Assembly (NCBI RefSeq): GCF_049537125.1
Contig: NZ_JBMVQY010000001.1
Location: 1-64,000 of the forward strand
Source: Limisphaera sp026417315
GTDB taxonomy: Bacteria > Verrucomicrobiota > Verrucomicrobiia > Limisphaerales > Limisphaeraceae
DNA length: 64,000 nt
Reading direction: 5' to 3'
The notes under the pieces were generated by a model that was not told where the DNA came from, searched no databases, and worked only from the letters and a program-made list of their open reading frames with translations. This document shows, one piece after another, positions 26,464 through 34,557 of this stretch (the stretch's first letter is position 1; the number at the start of each line of letters is the position of its first letter). The position numbers were made by a program, and so were the translations under genes.

Positions 26464-27372
26464 ATGCGAAGCCGCATGCCAAGTCGGACATCCCTTGCGG
26501 CGGCCGCGGGTCTGCCCGAGCCCGGGGCCGCTGCCGCGCGTTTGCGCCGCCGCACCTCTGTCCAGCCTCGCCTGGCGTTGGTTCTGGGTAGTGGGTTCGG
26601 CGGCGTGGCGGCTCTCCTTCGGGATCCCGAACGCATCTCATACGCCGATCTACCCGGCTTCCCCACACCCACCGTTCCGGGGCATGCCGGTGAACTTCTG
26701 GTGGGGCTGCATCACGGCGTGCCCCTGGCCATTCTCAACGGTCGTGTCCACTTTTACGAAGGCCGGTCCCTGGCTGAAGTCACTTATCCCGTTCGCGTGC
26801 TGGCCGCATGGGGCGTTCGTGACCTGGTCCTGACCAACGCCGCCGGGGGGATTCATCCCCGGTTCCGCCCGGGCGACTTCATGCTGCTGCGCGATCATAT
26901 CAATTTGATGGGCGACAACCCGCTGCGGGGCCCTGACTGGCCGGGCCACAGCCGTTTTGTGGACCTGACCCGGGCGTACGATCCGGAGCTGGGCCGGGGA
27001 TTGACCCTGGCCGCCCGCGCTGCGGGAATCCGACTTCATCGGGGTGTCTACGTTGCGGTGAGTGGACCCAGCTATGAAACCCCGGCGGAGATTCGTGCAT
27101 TTGCCCGACTCGGGGCGGATGCCGTCGGTATGAGCACGGTCCCCGAGGTCATCGTGGCACGCCAATGCGGCCTGCGCGTGGCCGCGGTCTCTTGCATTAC
27201 CAACCTGGCCGCCGGCCGCAGCCGCAGGCCCCTGTCTCATCAGGAAGTGCTCGAACAGTCCCGTCGAATCACCCGGCAGGCTGCTGCCTGGATCGACGCC
27301 TTCCTTCAATGGTATGCCCGCCAAACCGGATCGTCCCAAGCCCCGGGCCCTGAAAACGAACGGTCCTCGTAA
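26464..27372 (+). CDS. punA: Purine nucleoside phosphorylase (trimeric type)
   Basis: Encodes 302 residues, the usual length for trimeric PNP plus an N-terminal tail. Phosphate-site LVLGSGFGG, GRVHFYEGR, LTNAAGGIHPRFRPGDFMLL, substrate loop SGPSYETPAEIRAF and DAVGMSTVPEVIVARQ are all present. It splits inosine, guanosine and their deoxy forms with phosphate to free base and (deoxy)ribose-1-phosphate, for purine salvage. The first ~30 residues are arginine- and alanine-rich and may not be translated. The 3' end overlaps the cytidine deaminase gene by 59 nt. Confidence 0.92.
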   Translation: MRSRMPSRTSLAAAAGLPEPGAAAARLRRRTSVQPRLALVLGSGFGGVAALLRDPERISYADLPGFPTPTVPGHAGELLVGLHHGVPLAILNGRVHFYEGRSLAEVTYPVRVLAAWGVRDLVLTNAAGGIHPRFRPGDFMLLRDHINLMGDNPLRGPDWPGHSRFVDLTRAYDPELGRGLTLAARAAGIRLHRGVYVAVSGPSYETPAEIRAFARLGADAVGMSTVPEVIVARQCGLRVAAVSCITNLAAGRSRRPLSHQEVLEQSRRITRQAAAWIDAFLQWYARQTGSSQAPGPENERSS

Positions 27373-27790
27373 GGGGAATCGGGCTGAACCTGACCCGGCC
27401 GCACAGGCCCGGGTCCTCACGCTTGCGGCCCGCCGCGCCCGTGTCCATGCGTGCGCCCCTTGGTCGAACTTTCGGGTGGGTGCCGCGCTCCTCACGCAGG
27501 AGGGTCGGATCTTCACCGGCTGCAACATCGAAAGTGCAAGCTTCGGCCTGACCTGCTGCGCCGAACGCGTTGCCCTCTTCAAAGCCCTCAGCGAGGGCGC
27601 CCGGCGGTTCGTCGCCATCGCCATCGCTGCCCCCGTTCCCGGCGGCCCCACACCGTGCGGGGCCTGCCGACAATTGCTGGCCGAATACGCACCCGAAGCC
27701 GTGGTGTGGAGCTGTGACAGCCGCCGCCCGGGACGCATTCGCCAGTGGACGATTCGCGAGCTTCTTCCGGCAGCCTTTCTTCGCTTTTAA
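27314..27790 (+). CDS. cdd: Cytidine deaminase
   Basis: Encodes 158 residues. Has the zinc and catalytic motifs CCAERVALF (Cys ligand and proton-shuttle Glu) and PCGACRQLLAEY, and the substrate region GCNIESASFGLT. Converts cytidine and deoxycytidine to uridine forms in pyrimidine salvage. The only upstream ATG (27314) adds a basic tail (MPAKPDRPKPRALKTNGPRK) and overlaps punA by 59 nt; a non-ATG start further in, near AQARVLTLAARRAR, would remove the overlap. Co-oriented with punA, giving a nucleoside-salvage pair. Confidence 0.88.
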   Translation: MPAKPDRPKPRALKTNGPRKGNRAEPDPAAQARVLTLAARRARVHACAPWSNFRVGAALLTQEGRIFTGCNIESASFGLTCCAERVALFKALSEGARRFVAIAIAAPVPGGPTPCGACRQLLAEYAPEAVVWSCDSRRPGRIRQWTIRELLPAAFLRF

Positions 27791-27842
27791 GTTCGGCCGC
27801 TCCTCGGCCGATGAGAGAGACAGTGGGGAAACTCTCGGTCGC

Positions 27843-29354
27843 ATGCGACACGAATTCTTTGCGTCATTCGACAACGCCGCCTGGCCGGTGCTCTGGGTGG
27901 ACGCAGCCGGCACCATTTTGCGCGCCAACAACGCCGCCATTCAGTTGTTCGGTCAGGGCCTTGCCAGTGGCACGGCGCGACTGTCCGCGCTCTGGCTGCC
28001 CTCCAACCCCGTTCCAGCCGAGCAATTCCTCCTGCAATGGACCCGGAGTCCTTCGCCCACCGTGTCCCTCCACCTGCGGGCGCGCGCCGGGCAGGAACTC
28101 CGCACCACCGCGTGGATCACCACGTGGAGCCGCGACCAGCAGCGCTACTACCTGTTGCAATTCCCGCCCGGTCAGCCTTCCGAGGAAACCGACGCGCAAT
28201 CTCTGAAACAAAAACTCGACTGCATCTTGCAGTTCGGCCGCACGGTGGCCCTCGACTTCAACAACGCCCTGACCACCGTGCTGGGCCGGGCGTCCCTGCT
28301 GCTGACGCAGTTGCCTCCCGATCATCCCTGGCGGCCGGCTCTGCTGGAAATCGAGCAAGCCGCCGCGCGCGGGGCCGAGGTGGCCCACGAGCTGGGCTCG
28401 TTCAGTCGCGACGCGCACGAATCCCATCGGTTGCCCACCGGCAACCTCAACGAACTCGTTCTGCGGGCAGTGGCGGTGGTACGAAGCAAACCGTCACCCC
28501 CCATCGTGGACTGGCAGATCGAGCTCGAGCGGCGCTTGTTCACCACGCGGTTCCACGAGGGCAAACTGCACCAGGCCATTCTGCGCATTCTCGAGAATGC
28601 CCGGGAAGCCCTGGGGCCCGAAGGACGCATCACCGTCCGGACCCGCAATGTGGAACTCACCACACCCACCCGGGATCGCAACGTCGAGCTGGCCGCCGGT
28701 TACCACGTCTGTCTGGAAATCACTGACACCGGATGCGGGATCAGCCCCGAGATCCTGCCGCGCATTTTTGAACCATTCTTCACCACCAAGGCGGCGGCCG
28801 GCCACCGGGGCCTCGGTCTGGCCTGGGTGTATGGCGTCGTCACCAGCCACGGCGGCGGCGTCGCCGTCTCCAGCCAACCCGGTCAGGGAACCACCGTACG
28901 CCTGTACCTGCCGGCTGAACCCGTGGTGGCCCGCGAGCCGGCCCCGCCCGGTCACCTCCTCCAGGGCAACGCAACGGTGCTGGTGGTGGACGACGACGAA
29001 CGGGTCCTGCGGACGGTGGAAACCGTGCTGAGACAGTTCGGCTACCGCGTACTGACGGCTCCGGGCGGTGCCGAGGCGCTGGCCCTCTTGGGCCAGCCGG
29101 GCCTGCAGGTCGATGTGGCTCTGGTGGACCTGGTCATGCCGCGTATGAGCGGCCGCGAGCTCATCGAACGGCTCCGCCGCCTCCATCCCCGGCTGCCCAT
29201 TGTAACCACCAGTGGCTATGTCTGGCCCGCCGACGCCACCAGCCAGCCCGCGGACTATCTGCGCAAGCCTTTCACCGCCCAGGAACTCCTTTGGCGGCTC
29301 CGCGAAGCCCTCAAAGACGCGGAACAGGCGCCCACTGGCACGGCCGTTGCCTGA
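27843..29354 (+). CDS. Hybrid histidine kinase/response regulator lacking the phosphoacceptor histidine
   Basis: Encodes 503 residues from the ATG at 27843; the frame is open upstream but would overlap cdd. A PAS-like sensor (~5-105: AWPVLWVDAAGTILRANNAA) is followed by a dimerisation segment FGRTVALDFNNALTTVLGRA. In relatives this reads AHDFNN; here the His is Leu137 (CTC at 28251-28253). The ATPase domain is intact: ILRILENAREALGPEG (N box), ITDTGCGIS (G1), FEPFFTTKA (F box) and GHRGLGLAWVYGVV (G2). The C-terminal receiver (~380-495) has VLVVDDDE, acceptor VALVDLVMP, VTTSGY and LRKPF. No transmembrane segment, so it is cytoplasmic. Output is unknown. Confidence 0.88.
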   Translation: MRHEFFASFDNAAWPVLWVDAAGTILRANNAAIQLFGQGLASGTARLSALWLPSNPVPAEQFLLQWTRSPSPTVSLHLRARAGQELRTTAWITTWSRDQQRYYLLQFPPGQPSEETDAQSLKQKLDCILQFGRTVALDFNNALTTVLGRASLLLTQLPPDHPWRPALLEIEQAAARGAEVAHELGSFSRDAHESHRLPTGNLNELVLRAVAVVRSKPSPPIVDWQIELERRLFTTRFHEGKLHQAILRILENAREALGPEGRITVRTRNVELTTPTRDRNVELAAGYHVCLEITDTGCGISPEILPRIFEPFFTTKAAAGHRGLGLAWVYGVVTSHGGGVAVSSQPGQGTTVRLYLPAEPVVAREPAPPGHLLQGNATVLVVDDDERVLRTVETVLRQFGYRVLTAPGGAEALALLGQPGLQVDVALVDLVMPRMSGRELIERLRRLHPRLPIVTTSGYVWPADATSQPADYLRKPFTAQELLWRLREALKDAEQAPTGTAVA

Positions 29355-29753
29355 CCGGGCGCATTCCCCCAACCCGCGCCGCCGCTCGGCGCCTGATTGG
29401 TCCAAGGTTTGCCGCCGGCAAGGGCCCATGAGCGAAGCGCCTCACGCTGCCGCAAGCCGCGTCGGGACCGGACTATTGTTCGAACAGGCCCGTGGGTTTT
29501 GACCACGAAACCCCGGGGCTTTCGCACAACAAAGTGGTTCGGCCGCCCTTGCCCCACCGTTGACCCATGCAAACGAAACCACGCGCTCCTTGGACCCGAG
29601 TAAGACGGCCAGTTTCCACACCAACGTAGCCGCCACCGATCTGGTCAGGTTTCCATGGCCTGGCTGCGCGGAGCCTCAGGCCCCGGGTGGACGGTGGTTC
29701 GGGCCTCCTCCCGGACCCGCCGGTCTGCCGAGTGAAATCAAGCCCCGCCGCTT
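29355..29753. other. Non-coding gap between convergent genes
   Basis: About 400 bp between the hybrid kinase and the prepilin-like pseudogene, which face each other. No gene, clear terminator hairpin or repeat recognised. Confidence 0.3.
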
Positions 29754-30644
29754 TCAGGGCGCACTGCGAACCGGTCGTGTCGCCCGCTCTTGAAGCCAGG
29801 CCACGTCGGGGTTGTGCGGCGAAGCGAATGTGTCGTAAATCAGGCCGCCTTTGACCAACGGCGGCGTCGTGCGGGGATCCCGCCACCGCCGGATTTCGGA
29901 GTGCCCATCGGCAAAGGAAAACCCGCAGGCCTGATGATGATAGTATCCGGGCAGGTCGTAGAAGCCGTAGAGCTCCGGTCGATCCGGCCAGCCGGCCATC
30001 CGCACCGCAAAATTGCCCATGTCGATGCTGTCCTCGCGCATGTCGAGAAAGACAAACACCTTCGACGGACCCGGGTCCAGGAGCTCCGACATTTTCAGAT
30101 AAATTCGGTACGCAGCGATCGGCGCACCCCAGCCACCGTCGGTGCCGCCCCACCCGCCCAGGTACACGTTCATGGACATGCTCCGCACGCGGGGACGGGG
30201 CACCCCGTTGACCAGCACGAACGACTGGTCGGCCGGACATTTCCAAATGGTCAACTGATTGCCGCAATAGGGCCAAAGGGGACTGCGCTGGATGGTCAGC
30301 GACGGATCTCAGTTGGCCGGATTGTTGGGATTGAAATCCAGCGATCCCGAGATCCAGGCCGCCGCCGCCGTCTCTGGTCGGCGAGGATCTTCACTGGCGT
30401 ATGGGAGTCGGTCCTGGTTGTCGTCCACGTACATCCGCCAGGCCAGGGCCAGTTGGCGATGGTTGTTCAGGCACTGAATGCCCTGGGTTTTTGACTTGGC
30501 CTTGCCCAGCACCGGCAGAAGCATTGCCGCCAGCAGCCCCACAATGACAATGACCACCAGCAATTCGACCAGTGTAAAAGCGGGGTGCAGATCCTCCGCC
30601 TGCACCGACCGCGGCTGCGTGGTGTGGTTCATGCCCGACCTCAT
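29754..30644 (-). pseudogene. Prepilin-like (type II secretion G-type) protein split by an in-frame TGA
   Basis: Two parts lie in one frame: 30309-30644 and 29754-30308. The first opens with a prepilin leader (HPAFTLVELLVVIVIVGLLA, cleavage expected just before Phe) and goes on LNNHRQLALAWRMYVDDNQD, ending LDFNPNNPAN-stop. The frame then reads on DPSLTIQRSPLWPYCGNQL and FKCPAD-like WKCPAD, GFSFADGHSEIRRW, as in the DUF1559-type pilin-like proteins of Verrucomicrobiota, where N-W-D is expected at the stop. TGA at 30309-30311 therefore replaces a TGG Trp codon. Joined length ~296 residues. Could be a nonsense mutant, a sequencing error or readthrough. Confidence 0.7.
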
Positions 30645-30809
30645 GTCACCTGCAACAAGCTAGTCTGGTGCAAAGGCGATTCCAAGCCCGCCCCGGCTGC
30701 TGCCGGCTCGACCTCACTCCCACGTTCGGGTTCCCCGCAAACCGAACTCCGGGCCGATCCCACCCACGCCCCAGAGTTTTGCGACCATGACTGCCGCGCC
30801 AGGGGAAGC

Positions 30810-32180
30810 TCAGGCCAGGTGCCACGGACGGCGCCGAGGACGCAGTTCCAGTCGGCGGTTCGCCTCCGGATCCTCCAGAAAGCGCTCCTGCCGGGGGTCG
30901 AATCGCAGCCGCCGCGGGACGCGCGTGGCAATATCGCTGAGCTGACAAAGCAGGTCGGCTCGGAAGGCTTCTTCAATGGGGCAAACCGTGGGCCGCCGGG
31001 TCCTGACTGCATCGACAAAGTCCCGGACGTGGTTGAGGCTCAGCCGGGGCAGACGCTCCACCAGTCGGTCCGACGATTCGGCCAGGGACTCCGGATGGGT
31101 ACGTAGCAACCCCCGGTGGACCAACGCCCAACCCTCGTCCCCCTCGAACACGGTGCCGTGATCGGCGATGGGTCCGTACTGCGCCTCCCAGGGACGCAGA
31201 TCGTTCAGTTCGTTGACCTCGGCGTACCCGTTCCGCGTACCGCGGAACTCCAACCGCACGCCGTCATGAAACCGAAACGCCACGTGCCACGCCACGGCCG
31301 TATTGCATGCACCCTCGGTCGGAAAAACAGCCCGGCCCTCCACTTCCAGTGGTCCGCCCAGCATGTTGGGATGGCCCCACAACGCAATGTCCAACGGATG
31401 CACCCCCCAACCCGCGATCCAACCCAACGCGTAATCGTAAATGAACCACCATGTCTTGTTATCGGCGGCACACTTGTCCTCCGTGTACGGACTGAATGGA
31501 GCCGGTCCCAACCAGAAATCGTAATCCAGCGTCGGAGGCACCGGAGCCGGTGTGGTGGAACCCCCGGGCCGGCTGGCCAAACACCACACGCGAATTTGCT
31601 GCAGGCGACCGATGCGGCCCTCGCGGACCAGAGCACATGCACGCTGAAACTCCCGGCTGGATCGCTGCTGCGTGCCGAACTGGAACACCCGTCGATGCGT
31701 TTGCACCTCTCGGCGCAGAATCTGATCCTCGGCCAGCGACAAGCCCATCGGTTTTTCAAGGTATATGTCCTTGCCGGCCCGGACGGCTGCCACGGCCACG
31801 TGCACGTGCCAGTGGTCCGGGGTGGCAATCAGGACCGCATCGACATCGGACCGCGCCAGCAACCCCCGAAAATCCCCGTAGGTCCGGCAATCAGCGTTTT
31901 GGTAGTGCTGATTCACGGCCCGGCGGGCCAGCTCCAGTTGGTCCTGCTTGACATCGCACACCGCCACCACTTGGACATCCGGCAGGGCGAGGAAGCCCCC
32001 CATCACCGCCCGCCCTTGCGGGCCCACACCAATTGCCCCGACGACCACACGGTTCGAAGGCGCTGCCCGCCCGTTCGCCCCCAGCGCCGTGCCCGGGATA
32101 CACGCCGGGGCGACACCCGCCGCCAACATCACCTGCAGTTGCGATCGCAAGAACCGCCGCCGGGACCAGAGTCGTTTCAT
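30810..32180 (-). CDS. Gfo/Idh/MocA-family oxidoreductase, Tat-exported
   Basis: Encodes 456 residues. Tat signal at the N-terminus (SRRRFLRSQLQVMLAAGVAP), then a Rossmann start VVVGAIGVGPQGRAVMGGF, VAVCDVKQDQL, VLIATPDHWHVHVAVAAVRA and the family lysine motif DIYLEKPMGLS. The C-terminal α/β domain includes WIAGWGVHPLDIALWGHPN with a likely catalytic His. NAD(P)-dependent sugar or inositol oxidoreductases of this Tat-carrying type are abundant in Verrucomicrobiota and Planctomycetes; substrate unknown. It lies next to two prepilin-like genes, an arrangement often seen in these phyla. Confidence 0.88.
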   Translation of the reverse strand: MKRLWSRRRFLRSQLQVMLAAGVAPACIPGTALGANGRAAPSNRVVVGAIGVGPQGRAVMGGFLALPDVQVVAVCDVKQDQLELARRAVNQHYQNADCRTYGDFRGLLARSDVDAVLIATPDHWHVHVAVAAVRAGKDIYLEKPMGLSLAEDQILRREVQTHRRVFQFGTQQRSSREFQRACALVREGRIGRLQQIRVWCLASRPGGSTTPAPVPPTLDYDFWLGPAPFSPYTEDKCAADNKTWWFIYDYALGWIAGWGVHPLDIALWGHPNMLGGPLEVEGRAVFPTEGACNTAVAWHVAFRFHDGVRLEFRGTRNGYAEVNELNDLRPWEAQYGPIADHGTVFEGDEGWALVHRGLLRTHPESLAESSDRLVERLPRLSLNHVRDFVDAVRTRRPTVCPIEEAFRADLLCQLSDIATRVPRRLRFDPRQERFLEDPEANRRLELRPRRRPWHLA

Positions 32181-32940
32181 GGCTGGGGAATGCTGGTCAA
32201 GGTTTCTCGAGCGGCATCATGCCCCTGTCGGCTGCAAATGGCAATCCGGCTCAGGCACCCTCCCTGTTCGCCTCGGGGTGCGGTCGCCGCCTCGGCATGG
32301 GGAAGCCTCGGACCCGACTCTCCACGGCCCTTTTCCGGAGCCGTTTGGATGGGGGGCAGCGGAAACGGCCTTCCCGCCCGCTGGCGACAAGGCAGCGGCG
32401 CCAACGAGTTCGTCACAGCCTGGCACAGGGGCCGTCCCCGTGCGATGGCAGCACGAACTTTCGGCACCCCTGTCCGGAACTTGAACCGTGGCAAGAAGCC
32501 GCTGTGGCCCAGCTTGCAGGCTCGAGAAGCGGTTGGAAGGCCGGGAATTCCCTGTGCCCGGGGCTGGACACTGGCAGGGGAATCTGCAGCTTCCCTGGAC
32601 CGGTCATCCCCACGCCTGTTCAATGCCGCGGTTGCCCGTGGCCGGTCACACCCAACCGCCAAAGCCGAGGGCCTTGGTGGGGTCCACTTAGGGCGCGACC
32701 TTCGCCGCCATGCGATGCCGCCCCATGAACCGGGTCGGGTGCACGACCGCTAGACTGTCCCCGGACGTATTCCCCGTGAAGACACCAAGTTCTTAACCCC
32801 GGGGCCGCCTCGACGAAACAATTGCCTCCGGCCTGCGCAGCCGTGGATTAAACCCGAGTCTCGCCTGCTCCGACCTTGTTCACTGATGCCGTCGGGCCCT
32901 TGACGATCCAAGGGGCAGAGGCGTGCATTGCGGCCCGCTT
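32181..32940. other. Non-coding gap, no gene identified
   Basis: About 760 bp between two minus-strand genes. Frames here are arginine- and proline-rich translations without known domains. Promoter of 30810-32180 must lie in it, but no clear site was found. Confidence 0.3.
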
Positions 32941-33678
32941 TCAGAACCACCAGCGCACGTCCCGGTCCTGAGGATTGTAGCGCTCCCGAATCAACTTGAA
33001 CGTGCGCCACGCCCCGTGGCCGTCGAGATAGAATGCATTGCCCCCACCCGGGAAGGCCCCCTTGCGATGCGGATTCTTGTGTCTGCCATCGCTGGTCAGC
33101 CCGCTGGGGACGCCGACGAAGTCGTTGGGTCCCCGGGACAACAGCGCGTCCACAATGAGCTCCGCCATGGCGGGATTGGTGTTGCCGGTGGTCCGCAGAT
33201 GGAACTGCTTGCCCGGGTACATGTAACCGGCCATGCGTGCGTCCGGCTTGCCACTGGAGTCGAGGCGTGCCCCCAACCACCCGAATCCCACGATCCGCCG
33301 GTTCGGGTTGATTTCCCACCAGTTCACCTCCACGTCGTACTCCTTGACCGAAGCCCGAACACTCGGGCAGTAGAACACCGACCGGGTGGCGCCATAGTTT
33401 GTAATCGCGTCTGCGGTCTGCCGCGGCATATCCCACAGCCAGTAGCCATTGACCGTGTGGGCGGGAATGTAATCGCGGTTCTCGTTGGCGTACATCATGA
33501 CGGCCATGCCGAACTGCCGGGTGTTGCTCAGGCAGCGCGCGCGCACGGCCTTCTCCTTCGCCTCTGCAAGGGCCGGCAACAACATGCCCGCCAGGATCGC
33601 AATGATGGCAATCACCACCAGCAACTCGATCAGAGTGAAGGCAGTGCGGCGCAGCTCCGATTGACTGTGCTTTTTCAT
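32941..33678 (-). CDS. Prepilin-like protein with N-terminal methylation motif
   Basis: Encodes 245 residues. MKKHSQSELRRTAFTLIELL opens a prepilin-type leader followed by a hydrophobic helix (LIELLVVIAIIAILAGMLLP). The soluble part has LSNTRQFGMAVMMYANENRD, FYCPSV, and a C-terminal FPGGGNAFYLDGHGAWRTFK, the FxDGH signature of the DUF1559-type 'type II secretion G-like' group. Such proteins are processed by a prepilin peptidase and sit in the inner membrane or a pseudopilus; genomes of this phylum carry many. A palindromic operator-like site lies ~70 nt upstream. Confidence 0.85.
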   Translation of the reverse strand: MKKHSQSELRRTAFTLIELLVVIAIIAILAGMLLPALAEAKEKAVRARCLSNTRQFGMAVMMYANENRDYIPAHTVNGYWLWDMPRQTADAITNYGATRSVFYCPSVRASVKEYDVEVNWWEINPNRRIVGFGWLGARLDSSGKPDARMAGYMYPGKQFHLRTTGNTNPAMAELIVDALLSRGPNDFVGVPSGLTSDGRHKNPHRKGAFPGGGNAFYLDGHGAWRTFKLIRERYNPQDRDVRWWF

Positions 33679-33746
33679 GGCATTCTCGGCTCTTCGACAA
33701 TCACAGACGTCCGGGCACAGCCCATGCTGGCCCGTCTCTTTCCAAC

Positions 33747-33769
33747 GTCAACGCCGTTGACGTCAACGC
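33747..33769. promoter_or_regulatory. Overlapping palindromes, candidate operator for the prepilin-like gene
   Basis: GTCAACG-C-CGTTGAC (33747-33761) and CGTTGACGTCAACG (33755-33768, fully palindromic) overlap, and GTCAACGC is repeated again at 33762. CG-centred palindromes with TTGAC/GTCAA arms suit a LacI- or similar HTH-type repressor (inference). Located 69-91 nt upstream of the ATG at 33678. Confidence 0.4.
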
Positions 33770-34517
33770 TGTTGTGCTTCAGAACCAAGCTACCAGCAGC
33801 CCCCCGGTTTTGCACCCTGCAAACTTGCACAGTCCCTTGAAAAATGTGCACTGCTTGTCGTTCGATCCGGCCGGGGCTGGCCGGTGAGCAGGTTGCGGGC
33901 GCAAGCTTCCGTTCCGTTTGTGAACCCGGGGCTTCCATCGCCAACGCAAGCAGGCAGGGCGAGCATTTTCCATGGTTCGGCTCTCCCGGTCGAGCAACTG
34001 GACGACAGGCCCCCTCGGCGTGCGCAGAGTCTGCCATCCCTCACCGGCCCGAGTTCCCGCGCATTCGAAACCGCCGGGGCGTTTCGCGCCACATTCCGGT
34101 GCCAATCTCGCCCGCGAGCCGCATTCGACGCGCATCGTCCGCGTGCACGCCGGGGGATCTCCGACTGGGTGTCCGCGCAAGCTCAAACGTTATCGGCAGC
34201 TGTGCCCACCACGGGTGGCTCCCAGCGACCCAATTGGGCCAGTCAGGGATCCGGCGAAATCGGGCAATACCAGACTCACCCCAAACCGCAGACCGTAGGG
34301 CACCCAAGAATCAGCGAGGTGGCGGATCCGAAAAGCTGGCCGCGGCAGGTGCCGGCCGCGGACACTGTAGGCCCGGCCCGTTCTGGCAAGCTCCAGAGAT
34401 AGGCAGACGCAGATCAAACCAGAGCCGCGCGTCGGTATAGGCCGGAGGGCCCCCTCGAGCGGACAGGACCCCGCGGCTACGATTTTCATTTTTCCTCAAC
34501 GTTTTCATAAATTGCCA
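33770..34517. other. Non-coding gap between divergent genes
   Basis: About 750 bp. No frame looks like a gene. It separates the minus-strand pilin-like genes from the plus-strand exported-protein cluster and becomes AT-rich at its right end (34485-34520), next to a promoter-like site. Confidence 0.35.
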
Positions 34518-34546
34518 TTGACAGGGCAAAAAATGCTGTTAGTCTC
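34518..34546 (+). promoter_or_regulatory. Sigma70-like promoter for the exported-protein cluster
   Basis: TTGACA at 34518-34523, a perfect -35 box, is followed by an AT-rich spacer and TAGTCT at 34540-34545 with TG shortly before it (spacer ~16). The likely start of transcription is only a few bases before the ATG at 34558, so the leader would be very short. Confidence 0.5.
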
Positions 34547-34557
34547 CGCCTTGTCTA

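Noticed and set aside
29473..30276. 267-residue minus-strand ORF across the prepilin pseudogene
   Set aside because: Out-of-frame reading of the prepilin-like sequence; the family motifs are in the other frame.
4085..30311. Reassignment of TGA to tryptophan
   Set aside because: TGA clearly ends many intact genes here and TGG is the regular Trp codon, so the three in-frame TGAs are local events.
32177..32662. 161-residue minus-strand ORF in the gap above the oxidoreductase
   Set aside because: Overlaps the oxidoreductase start, Arg/Pro-rich, no recognisable feature or ribosome site.
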